From: JADKIH01 sp031427625
GTDB lineage: Bacteria > Bacteroidota > Bacteroidia > AKYH767-A > 2013-40CM-41-45
Direction of reading: 5' to 3'
Assembly (NCBI GenBank): GCA_031427625.1
Contig: JANPNV010000002.1
Coordinates: 44,604 to 108,603, forward strand
Length of the DNA: 64,000 nucleotides
The notes beneath the pieces were generated by a model. The model was not told the origin of the DNA and ran no database searches. It was given only the letters and a program-made list of their open reading frames with translations. Below are positions 10,429 through 17,649 of this stretch, one piece after another. Position numbers and translations under genes: made by a program. Numbering within the stretch: the stretch's first letter is position 1; every line of letters begins with the position of its first letter.

Positions 10429-10938
10429 ATGCGTATTTACTTAATCGGCTACATGGGAAGTGGCAAAACAAAAACCGCCGTATCACTTGCGAAAATTTTA
10501 AAATATTCTCATGTAGATATCGACCAGCTTATCATCGAAAAAACAGGTGTCAGTATATCTGCAATTTTCGAACAGGAAGGTGAGGGATCTTTTCGCAGGC
10601 ATGAAAAAAACATTTTACATTCGACAAAAGAAATAGATAATGTCGTAATATCTACTGGTGGCGGAACATCCTGTTATTCCGATAATATGGAATGGATGAA
10701 TGATTACGGAATAACTGTTTATCTGGACGCCAACCCGGGATTATTGTTTCACCGTCTTGCATCATCGCGCGAAGGAAGACCACTTATTGAGAACCTGAAT
10801 GATGTTGAGTTAATGGAACAAATTACCGGACATCTGGCCATTCGGATTCCATTCTACAAAAAAGCTAACATTACAGTTCCCGCAATAAATATGAATGTTA
10901 ACGAACTTGCATCAAAAATAAGATTGTATAAAAAATAA
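10429..10938 (+). CDS. aroK: Shikimate kinase
   Basis: Phosphorylates the 3-hydroxyl of shikimate with ATP in the chorismate pathway to aromatic amino acids. The 169-aa length is usual for the family. Visible motifs are the P-loop GYMGSGKT (about residues 7-14), the DIDQLI shikimate-binding Asp, FRRHEKN with the substrate-contacting Arg, and the STGGGT motif near residue 77. RPLIEN with the lid Arg lies near residue 120. It follows the Usp gene by 15 bases. It ends 4 bases from the convergent phosphoribosyltransferase gene. Confidence 0.93.
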   Translation: MRIYLIGYMGSGKTKTAVSLAKILKYSHVDIDQLIIEKTGVSISAIFEQEGEGSFRRHEKNILHSTKEIDNVVISTGGGTSCYSDNMEWMNDYGITVYLDANPGLLFHRLASSREGRPLIENLNDVELMEQITGHLAIRIPFYKKANITVPAINMNVNELASKIRLYKK

Positions 10939-10942
10939 TCTG

Positions 10943-11449
10943 CTAACTCAGCCAGGCTACAGCACCTTTTGTACTAAACTCTACAGATATATGTTCCTTT
11001 AAAGTTGTAGAAAGTGAAAGACCAGAAAAATCGGCAGAAACAGGAAAGCGTTTGTGATTACGATTAATTAAAACAACTGTACGTATTTTTTTTATATCAG
11101 CATCGAGAAATGGTCTCAGCGAATACATCATGGTTTTGCCTGAATCAAGAACGTCATCAACAAGTATAACAACCTTGCCCTGTAATTTTCCGTTCTCTAT
11201 AGAAAGGGATATTTCTGTATTTACCAGACTATGCTTTTCAATATTTACTTCAACAAGAAAAACCTTTAAGGGTGAAATATCTTTTATAGCAGAAGATAAT
11301 TTTTCAGCTAATAAAAATCCACTTTTCATAATGCCTGCAATGATGATTTCTTCTTCTGAAGCATTATCTTCATAAATCTGATAGGCCAATCGATTTATAC
11401 GCTGACTTACTTGTTTTTCATCAAGTAATAATGTTCTTGATTCTGTCAT
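10943..11449 (-). CDS. PRPP-binding phosphoribosyltransferase (PyrR/Hpt-like)
   Basis: A 168-aa type I phosphoribosyltransferase-fold protein. The PRPP-binding loop VVILVDDVLDSGKTM lies near residues 92-106, with the usual paired acidic residues followed by SGKT. Length and layout fit the PyrR-like/hypoxanthine-type group. Candidate roles are purine or uracil salvage, or regulation, and the sequence does not decide between them. Its ATG overlaps the stop of the upstream NlpC/P60 gene in an ATGA arrangement (11446-11449), so the two are translationally coupled. RlmD lies directly upstream of that. Confidence 0.8.
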   Translation of the reverse strand: MTESRTLLLDEKQVSQRINRLAYQIYEDNASEEEIIIAGIMKSGFLLAEKLSSAIKDISPLKVFLVEVNIEKHSLVNTEISLSIENGKLQGKVVILVDDVLDSGKTMMYSLRPFLDADIKKIRTVVLINRNHKRFPVSADFSGLSLSTTLKEHISVEFSTKGAVAWLS

Positions 11450-11988
11450 AATATTTTTATTCGTCCTCCTTTATAGTAATACTTAAGATAATAAGGATCA
11501 TTAAGATCACTTACTATTACTCCGCGATGGACACTTGCATGAGCAAATTTGTTTTGTCCGAGATATACACCAACATGCGATATCCGTTTACTTTTTATCT
11601 TAAAAAATATCAGATCGCCTTCCTGAAGATCGTCCCTTTTCACCGCATCAACTTTCTTGAAAATTTCCTGTGCAGAACCATCAAGCGGATTGTTGTAACA
11701 ATCCTTATAAACCCTGCAAACAAATCCGGAGCAATCAATTCCCTTTTTATTGCCTCCGCTATATTTATAGGGTACTCCAATCCATTCAGATATCGTCTTG
11801 TAGATTCTGGGATTGCTGACGTATCCAATGTTAAATCCCAGTGAATTAGAAAAAATAAATCGCCATTGTAATTGCTGCTGCTCCCTGTCCGGTGACTCCT
11901 TTTCACCGGGCATATCGGAGGTTGCTGCTTTTCCAAACAGGCAAATAAAAACAAAGAATACGGTAACAAAGCCGGTTCTCTTTTTCAT
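11446..11988 (-). CDS. NlpC/P60 family cell-wall hydrolase
   Basis: A 180-aa exported cysteine peptidase, predicted to cut D-Glu-diaminopimelate-type bonds in peptidoglycan stem peptides. It has an N-terminal signal peptide (hydrophobic segment about residues 7-21, ending FGKAA). The catalytic Cys lies in GIDCSGFVCRVY near residue 85, the His in ISHVGVYLG near 137, and a third polar residue in KFAHASVHRGV. The domain fills residues 65-180 with no extra SH3 or LysM module, so it is a minimal enzyme. It starts 2 bases after the rlmD stop and overlaps the next gene by 4 bases, giving a three-gene operon. Confidence 0.88.
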   Translation of the reverse strand: MKKRTGFVTVFFVFICLFGKAATSDMPGEKESPDREQQQLQWRFIFSNSLGFNIGYVSNPRIYKTISEWIGVPYKYSGGNKKGIDCSGFVCRVYKDCYNNPLDGSAQEIFKKVDAVKRDDLQEGDLIFFKIKSKRISHVGVYLGQNKFAHASVHRGVIVSDLNDPYYLKYYYKGGRIKIL

Positions 11989-11990
11989 CT

Positions 11991-13388
11991 TTATTTCTTT
12001 ATCAGCAAAACGACATTTTCAACGTGAGATGTATGTGGAAACATATCGACAGGTTGTACCTTTTCTATACGATAATCGTTTTCAAGAAGTTGCAAGTCAC
12101 GCGCCTGTGTAGAAGGATTACAACTCACGTAAACTATTCTTTCTGCTCCTGACTTTCTCATAGACTCTACAACGTCGGGGTGCATTCCTGCACGGGGAGG
12201 ATCAGTTATAATAACGTCTGGTTTTCCATTTTTATTGATGAAGTCATCATTCAATACATTCTTTATATCACCTGCAAAGAAAACAGAATTAAGAATATTA
12301 TTCTCAGACGCATTAATACGTGCATCATTGATTGCATCTTCGATATAATCAATGCCACATACCTGCCTGGCCTTTGAGGCAATAAACGATGCTATCGTGC
12401 CTGTTCCTGTATAGAGGTCATATACATTTTCAGTTCCGGTAAGTCCTGCAAAATCCCGGACAATCTTATAGAGAGCATAAGCCTGACTCGAATTAGTTTG
12501 ATAAAAAGATTTGGCACTAATACGGAAATTTAAATTTTCCATTTTCTCAATAATATATTCCCTTCCCGAAAATAAATGAACTTCCTGATCAAAAATTGAA
12601 TCATTCTTTTTTGAGTTGATGATATATTGCAATGAAGTAATGAAAGAAAAGGAATCTCTTAAATAATTCATAAGTAAGTCCCTGGATTGTTTTTCATCAT
12701 CATGCAATACAACAATAACCATCCATTCACCAGCATCCGTATTCCTGATTATGAGGTTACGCATTAATCCGGTTTGTGAGTTCAGGTCAAAAAAACTCAT
12801 GTTATTTTCAATGCAGAAATTTCGAACAGCCAGGCGTATTGTATTATTTCTGTCATCTTGCAGATAACACGTTTTTATATCAAGTATCTTATCAAAACGC
12901 AAGGGAACATGAAAGCCAAGAGCGGGTGAATCTCTTGTTGTATCACTATTCAATTCTTCTTTTGTAAGCCAAGTACGATTTGAAAAAGTAAATTCAAGTT
13001 TATTTCGATAATACATCATCTTATCAGATCCAAGAATTGGCGATATCGATGGTAAGGTCAATTTTCCTATTCTGTCTAATGCATCTTCAACTTGCTGCTG
13101 TTTAAATGCCATTTGCTTCTCATAGGAGAGGTGCTGCCATTTGCATCCGCCACATACACCAAAGTGACTGCAAAAGGGTTGTACTCTGTCGGCTGAAGCC
13201 TTTCGGATATTGACAGCCCGGCCTTCGGCATAGCTCTTCTTATTCTTAAAAATATATACGTCTGCAATATCGCCGGGAACGGCCCCTTCAACAAAAAAGA
13301 CGAAACCATCTACACGGCCTACTGCACGACCATCATTTCCGATCGATACTATCTCAATATTCTCTACTATACTGTCTCTGCTATACAT
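11991..13388 (-). CDS. rlmD: 23S rRNA (uracil-5)-methyltransferase, RlmD/RumA type
   Basis: Uses S-adenosylmethionine to methylate C5 of a uridine, in 23S rRNA for the RlmD type. The 465-aa protein has an N-terminal TRAM domain (about 1-60). An iron-sulfur cluster motif follows, with Cys in CSHFGVCGGCKWQH (near residue 73) and a fourth Cys later. The SAM-binding motif is VYDLYTGTGTIASF near residue 317. The C-terminal catalytic region has ITDPPRAGMHPDVV and the nucleophile in YVSCNPSTQARDL. The enzyme is complete. TrmA/RlmC relatives cannot be excluded by sequence alone. Its ATG lies 5 bases from a -7 element, suggesting a leaderless message. Confidence 0.88.
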   Translation of the reverse strand: MYSRDSIVENIEIVSIGNDGRAVGRVDGFVFFVEGAVPGDIADVYIFKNKKSYAEGRAVNIRKASADRVQPFCSHFGVCGGCKWQHLSYEKQMAFKQQQVEDALDRIGKLTLPSISPILGSDKMMYYRNKLEFTFSNRTWLTKEELNSDTTRDSPALGFHVPLRFDKILDIKTCYLQDDRNNTIRLAVRNFCIENNMSFFDLNSQTGLMRNLIIRNTDAGEWMVIVVLHDDEKQSRDLLMNYLRDSFSFITSLQYIINSKKNDSIFDQEVHLFSGREYIIEKMENLNFRISAKSFYQTNSSQAYALYKIVRDFAGLTGTENVYDLYTGTGTIASFIASKARQVCGIDYIEDAINDARINASENNILNSVFFAGDIKNVLNDDFINKNGKPDVIITDPPRAGMHPDVVESMRKSGAERIVYVSCNPSTQARDLQLLENDYRIEKVQPVDMFPHTSHVENVVLLIKK

Positions 13389-13392
13389 GGCG

Positions 13393-13400
13393 CGAAATTA
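13393..13400 (-). promoter_or_regulatory. -7 element of rlmD (leaderless candidate)
   Basis: On the minus strand TAATTTCG ends 5 bases before the A of the rlmD ATG at 13388. It fits TAnnTTYG. Placed as a Bacteroidota -7 box, transcription would begin at or within a base or two of the start codon. Confidence 0.55.
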
Positions 13401-13434
13401 ATCAATTAGACCTGTCTACCTGATATTTTGTTTG

Positions 13435-13442
13435 TATTTTTG
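13435..13442 (+). promoter_or_regulatory. -7 element of rocD (leaderless candidate)
   Basis: TATTTTTG matches TAnnTTTG exactly and ends 6 bases before the rocD ATG at 13448. It is back to back with the rlmD element, forming a compact divergent promoter of about 50 bases. Confidence 0.6.
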
Positions 13443-13447
13443 TCACC

Positions 13448-14677
13448 ATGAAATTTACAGACGAAAAAATGCTTACTGATGTAGCGATGGCACTCGAAAG
13501 CCGTTATGGAGCTCATAATTATCATCCACTGCCTGTTGTACTTGAAAAAGGCGAAGGTGTTTTCGTCTGGGATGTTGAAGGAAAAAAATATTACGATTTT
13601 TTATCTGCCTATTCTGCTCTTAATCAAGGCCACAATCATCCTAAAATAGTTAATGCTCTGATAGAGCAGGTTAAGAAACTATCTCTGACATCGCGTGCAT
13701 TTTACAATAATGTTTTAGGCGAATACGAACAATTTATCACCGATCTGTTTGGTTACGATAAGGTTTTGCCGATGAATACAGGTGCAGAAGGAGTGGAGAC
13801 TGCCCTAAAACTTGCTCGCCGTTGGGCTTACGTTAGAAAAGGTGTTCCGGAGAATCAGGCAAAGATAATTGTTGTAGACGGAAATTTTCATGGGCGCACA
13901 ATCACTGTGATTTCCGCAAGCTCTGATCCGGATTCATATGGAATGTTCGGCCCTTTCACTCCTGGTTTTATTAAAATTCCTTATAACGGTTTAGCTGCAT
14001 TGGAAAATGCATTACATGATGAAAATGTTGCCGGCTTTTTAGTAGAACCGATCCAGGGCGAAGCAGGAGTTGTTATTCCCGATATCGGATATCTCCAAAA
14101 TGCTTTTTCACTTTGTAAACAAAAAAATGTCCTTTTCATGGCCGATGAAATACAAACCGGACTAGGACGCACAGGAAAGATGCTTGCCTGCGATCATGAA
14201 AATGTACATGCCGATATATTGATTCTCGGGAAAGCTCTCTCAGGCGGACTCTTGCCTGTATCTGCTGTACTGGCTAATGATGATATAATGCTTTGCATAA
14301 AACCCGGTGAGCATGGAAGCACCTACGGAGGGAATCCTCTGGCAGCAAAAGTTACCATTGCAGCATTAAATGTACTTGTCGACGAAAAACTTGCTGATAA
14401 TGCTGAGCGACTTGGAAAAATATTATTGGAAGAATTGAAAATGATCAAGCACGATCACATCCAATTGGTGCGGGGTAAAGGGTTGTTTTGTGCAATGGTC
14501 ATCAAACCAAAAGACGGCAAAGATGCATGGGATGTTTGTATGGCATTAATGAACAAAGGTCTTCTGGCAAAGCCTACTCATGGAGATATCATACGTTTTG
14601 CGCCGCCATTGATTATTAATGAAACTCAATTGCGGGAATGTATTGAAATTATCAAGTTGGTAATGGCTGAATACTAA
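13448..14677 (+). CDS. rocD: Ornithine--oxo-acid transaminase
   Basis: PLP-dependent class III aminotransferase that converts ornithine and 2-oxoglutarate into glutamate-5-semialdehyde and glutamate, linking arginine breakdown with proline and glutamate. The 409-aa protein has the family N-terminus ESRYGAHNYHPLPVVL, the NTGAEGVETALKLARRW cofactor-phosphate region near residue 105, and the HGRT segment. The ADEIQTGLGRTG motif near 235 carries the PLP-contacting Asp. ILGKALSGGLLPVSAVLA near 260 holds the Schiff-base Lys. Length and the YGAHNYHPLP opening favour RocD over acetylornithine aminotransferase. It is monocistronic, with a convergent TPR gene after it. Confidence 0.93.
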   Translation: MKFTDEKMLTDVAMALESRYGAHNYHPLPVVLEKGEGVFVWDVEGKKYYDFLSAYSALNQGHNHPKIVNALIEQVKKLSLTSRAFYNNVLGEYEQFITDLFGYDKVLPMNTGAEGVETALKLARRWAYVRKGVPENQAKIIVVDGNFHGRTITVISASSDPDSYGMFGPFTPGFIKIPYNGLAALENALHDENVAGFLVEPIQGEAGVVIPDIGYLQNAFSLCKQKNVLFMADEIQTGLGRTGKMLACDHENVHADILILGKALSGGLLPVSAVLANDDIMLCIKPGEHGSTYGGNPLAAKVTIAALNVLVDEKLADNAERLGKILLEELKMIKHDHIQLVRGKGLFCAMVIKPKDGKDAWDVCMALMNKGLLAKPTHGDIIRFAPPLIINETQLRECIEIIKLVMAEY

Positions 14678-14712
14678 TCATGCAATAAATGCTGTTGATA
14701 CCACTTCAACAA

Positions 14713-15222
14713 TTATTTTTCACACAGTTCTTTTATCGCTTCTAAAGCAGATTTATCACCAAGTTCAGCTGCTTTATGCAGGTCTTTACATGCCGGTTCC
14801 TTCCGATCCAATGCTAAATTTGCTGCTGCACGATTAAAATATAAATCCTTGTCAGTAGAGTCAAGCGCTATGGCTGTTGTATAATCTGCAATAGCCTCCG
14901 GGTAATTTTTTAACTCAAAATGTGCATTAGCCCTATAATAAAACAACTCAACACTTTCTGAGTCGATGGTAATTGCTGTATTGTAATCGGCAATGGCATT
15001 GGCATAGTTCTTCATGAGGTACCTCATATACCCACGATAATAAAGGGCTTCTGTATTTGCAGTATCTGTCAAAAGGACTTTATCAAAATCTAAATAAGCC
15101 CCTTTGTAATTCTTTGCCTTTTCCTTTTCTATTCCGCTGTCGATCAATTCGCGGGAAGAACTTTGTCCGAATATGCTATTAATAAATAAATAAAAAATTA
15201 TAATAAGGCAACTTCTTCTCAT
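14713..15222 (-). CDS. Secreted tetratricopeptide-repeat protein
   Basis: A 169-aa protein with a signal peptide (about 1-19, ending NSIFGQ) and three to four TPR units between residues 30 and 160. Recurring motifs are ALYYRGYMRY, LFYYRANAHFELKNYPEAIADY and LYFNRAAANLALDRK. TPRs are protein-binding scaffolds, so a periplasmic interaction role is likely, but the partner is unknown. It starts 7 bases after the stop of the small cationic peptide gene and is probably cotranscribed with it from the promoter at 15446-15453. It lies at the 3' end of a minus-strand cluster whose upstream members are also periplasm-facing. Confidence 0.75.
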   Translation of the reverse strand: MRRSCLIIIFYLFINSIFGQSSSRELIDSGIEKEKAKNYKGAYLDFDKVLLTDTANTEALYYRGYMRYLMKNYANAIADYNTAITIDSESVELFYYRANAHFELKNYPEAIADYTTAIALDSTDKDLYFNRAAANLALDRKEPACKDLHKAAELGDKSALEAIKELCEK

Positions 15223-15228
15223 CTTAAA

Positions 15229-15438
15229 TTATTTTTTTCGTGGCGCATTCATGATTCTACGGTGTTCAACTCTCTTTTGAATAATCCTATGTTTCAAATA
15301 CCTGCGTGCTGGTTTTATGATAAATGGCCTGCTTTCCTTATGAATAATAAGAACTCTCGTCGTCTGAACGGCATTCGCCTCATTGACAGGAACTGCCTGA
15401 CACAAAATAAAGATTATAAATATCAGTATAAGTTTCAT
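15229..15438 (-). CDS. Small secreted cationic peptide (hypothetical)
   Basis: A 69-aa reading frame that I do not recognise. The first 23 residues form a textbook signal peptide: MKLILIFIIFILC, then a polar stretch ending NEANA. The predicted mature peptide is about 46 residues and rich in Arg, Lys and His (for example PARRYLKHRIIQKR), with no Cys. An exact TACATTTG -7 element ends 8 bases before the ATG, and the TPR gene follows 7 bases after the stop. These three points support a real gene. Function is unknown: a structural periplasmic protein, a polyanion-binding protein or an antimicrobial peptide are all possible. Confidence 0.55.
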   Translation of the reverse strand: MKLILIFIIFILCQAVPVNEANAVQTTRVLIIHKESRPFIIKPARRYLKHRIIQKRVEHRRIMNAPRKK

Positions 15439-15445
15439 AGTACTT

Positions 15446-15453
15446 CAAATGTA
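15446..15453 (-). promoter_or_regulatory. -7 element of the small peptide/TPR operon
   Basis: On the minus strand TACATTTG matches TAnnTTTG exactly, 8 bases upstream of the ATG at 15438. A TTG that could serve as the -33 element lies at 15476-15478, 22 bases further upstream. Confidence 0.55.
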
Positions 15454-15492
15454 ATTATATATCTTTTTTAATTTCCAACTTTACGAATAAAA

Positions 15493-16268
15493 TTAAATTT
15501 TCTTAATAAGATCCTTGATTTTTTTATCAATACTTGCCAATAAATCAGACGCTTGTTTTGCAGGAGGAAAAACTTCTTCATGAATTTTCAACATTTCAAG
15601 CAATTGCTTTGAGTGTAATTCTGCATCTTTCAATCCGCCAATCATTGATAAATTTAATCCTTCTTCCAGATTGCCTGTGACAGCCCGCCTGTGAATTACT
15701 TTCATCCTTTGTTTGTTTTTCTGAAGTTCAGAACGCTGGCGTAACAGACTTATTCCGCCGGATACCAGAAGCATGGCAAACACTGCTGACAAACTAACAA
15801 GAATAAAAGAAAAGTTACGTTTAAAATTTTTGTGTTTAGAATCAAGTTCGTTATTCTGATCGATCAGCGTAGTTAACTGAGAACTTAAATCTTTTTCTTC
15901 TAAATCATCTTTTTCCTGACGAATACCTGCCGAGTTAATCGCATCATTAATTGTACTACTTTATCTTGCGAAAGAACTTTCTCTTTATATTCCAGGTATC
16001 TGTTAAATGTCTCATATGCCTGCTTAAAATGATTATTTTCCATATAGGCAGAAACAATTATCCGATACGACTCCATGATCAATGTATCCTGTCCTGGCAC
16101 AAAATCATTCTCATAACGCTTCAATGCTGATACAAGTCCATCTAACACCTCAGGTTTCACATATTGCATCTTTGCCTTGGTATGAATTGTCTCAAGCTCC
16201 TGAATACTTTGAGCCTGATTATCCAATCCGGAAAGAAGAAATATTATTAAAAATAATTTCGACTTCAT
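15493..16268 (-). pseudogene. Frameshifted TPR/coiled-coil/membrane protein
   Basis: Two frames together make one plausible protein. The first runs from ATG 16268: signal peptide MKSKLFLIIFLLSG, then helical TPR-like sequence to SQDKVV. It then continues as unrelated residues to a stop at 15900. The second frame is open from 15958 to 15493. It reads INDAINSAGIRQEKDDLEEK, a coiled coil, a transmembrane segment (FSFILVSLSAVFAMLLVSGG) and a charged cytoplasmic tail. The join is near 15955-15970 and needs a one-base slip. The layout (periplasmic helices, coil, one TM, cytoplasmic tail) copies that of the kinase-like protein upstream, whose stop is only 3 bases before this ATG. A sequencing error, a recent mutation or recoding are all possible. 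Confidence 0.7.
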
Positions 16269-16271
16269 AAT

Positions 16272-17507
16272 TTATGAGATAAAGAATTTAATATAAACAT
16301 CTGTACTGTTTCCTTCTTCACTCTCAATCTTAATTTCTCCCTTATGCATTTCATTGATTATAATCTGACCAACATATAAACCAAGTCCGCATCCTTCATT
16401 TATCGGTTTTGTTGAATAGAACTCACCTGTAGACTGCTGAAGATTTATATCGTTCATTCCAATTCCGTTATCTCTTATACGAATCTGTAAAAAACGTGGT
16501 AGAATCCGTGTACTTACTGCAACTTTGGGCTGATAACCTTTTATTCCTAACTGTTGCTTTTCTTTTACCGATTGAAATGCATTCATCAGAACATTTAGAA
16601 GAAGGGAACCCACTGCTTCCGGGATAATTTTAATTGTCGGTAGCTTTTTTTCCAAATCTCGTGTAACCTGACAGTTAAAACCTTCCGGCTTTTCAATTCC
16701 GCGCCAGGCCATTTCCAGAAATTGCTCACATACAATGTTTATATCCGTTGCAATTTTTTCTTCACTTGGTTCAGCGGCCTGACTAAGCACAGCAGCTGCA
16801 ACCATAACTTCAGTTTCAATTGCTCGCTTTCCAATATCTCCATTCGCTGAAATAATTTTCCAATCACCCGGAACTTTAAGGTTGGCCGCCCCATCATTAA
16901 TAATCGTCATAAGCGAACCATAATCCTCCTCAATTTTTCGCAATGATGGCATCACCTCATTCAATTTTTCAATTAATATTCCTGTTTTTGAGGAATACCT
17001 TTCAAGGATGTTCAATTGAGATGCAGAATCATTCAGTCTTTTCCTTGCACTATTCAATTTTTTCTTCCTGAATTGAAGTAGTAATAAAACAATCGTTAAC
17101 CATAGGACAAATGAAATTAATGCTTTCCGCACAAGTCCATGATATTTATTTTCAAGCTGTTCTTTTTTTTCAGTTAGTTCTCCAATTTGATCCTTATGAT
17201 TTTTTATAACTGTTTTTTGTGCGGCAGATTTAAATTGATAATTTTTCTCGATCTGCTTTAAAGTGTCAGAAAGTTCTGCTTCGTATAAAGAATCAAGTAA
17301 GGAATCATAGGTTCGTAAACGTTCTACAGCAAACCTGTTTAGATTTTTATTTACAAAATCCAATGCACGATGATCATGATATTCCAGAATCTCTTTGTTG
17401 GCGGGATTGCTCAGCGGAACATTCTCATGCCTTGCACTTGCCGTTAATCCGGATATTGCAAATGAAATAAAAAACAGGATCTTCCCTGCAAAATTAGTTG
17501 ATGACAT
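16272..17507 (-). CDS. Histidine-kinase-like membrane ATPase lacking the H-box histidine
   Basis: A 411-aa protein: signal peptide (GKILFFISFAISG), periplasmic helical/coiled-coil region to about residue 125, one TM helix (about 129-146), then a cytoplasmic HATPase_c domain. The ATP site is intact: N-box NVLMNAF near 305-311, G1 DNGIGM near 346, G2 GCGLGL near 372. It resembles the TPR-histidine kinases common in Bacteroidota. However, there is no His between the TM helix and the G2 box, so the usual HE(I/L)xNPL phospho-acceptor is missing. ATG 17507 is chosen because the longer frame begins with TTG at 17528 and adds residues ahead of the signal peptide. The next gene starts 3 bases downstream. 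Confidence 0.8.
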   Translation of the reverse strand: MSSTNFAGKILFFISFAISGLTASARHENVPLSNPANKEILEYHDHRALDFVNKNLNRFAVERLRTYDSLLDSLYEAELSDTLKQIEKNYQFKSAAQKTVIKNHKDQIGELTEKKEQLENKYHGLVRKALISFVLWLTIVLLLLQFRKKKLNSARKRLNDSASQLNILERYSSKTGILIEKLNEVMPSLRKIEEDYGSLMTIINDGAANLKVPGDWKIISANGDIGKRAIETEVMVAAAVLSQAAEPSEEKIATDINIVCEQFLEMAWRGIEKPEGFNCQVTRDLEKKLPTIKIIPEAVGSLLLNVLMNAFQSVKEKQQLGIKGYQPKVAVSTRILPRFLQIRIRDNGIGMNDINLQQSTGEFYSTKPINEGCGLGLYVGQIIINEMHKGEIKIESEEGNSTDVYIKFFIS

Positions 17508-17649
17508 ATTTTCCTGTAAGTATTGCAAAATACAAAAGTTCGATCGGCTACTTCATAGTTTTCCTGTCTAATTATCAACGAATGATTGTGTATGAAACTA
17601 AACTTGAATAGTACAGAAAGTTTAAGCAAATTGTGCTTTTAAAGAAGGC

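Noticed and set aside
15955..15970. Programmed -1 frameshift site in the broken membrane-protein gene
   Set aside because: No classic X XXY YYZ heptamer and no clear stimulatory structure; mutation or sequencing error is simpler.
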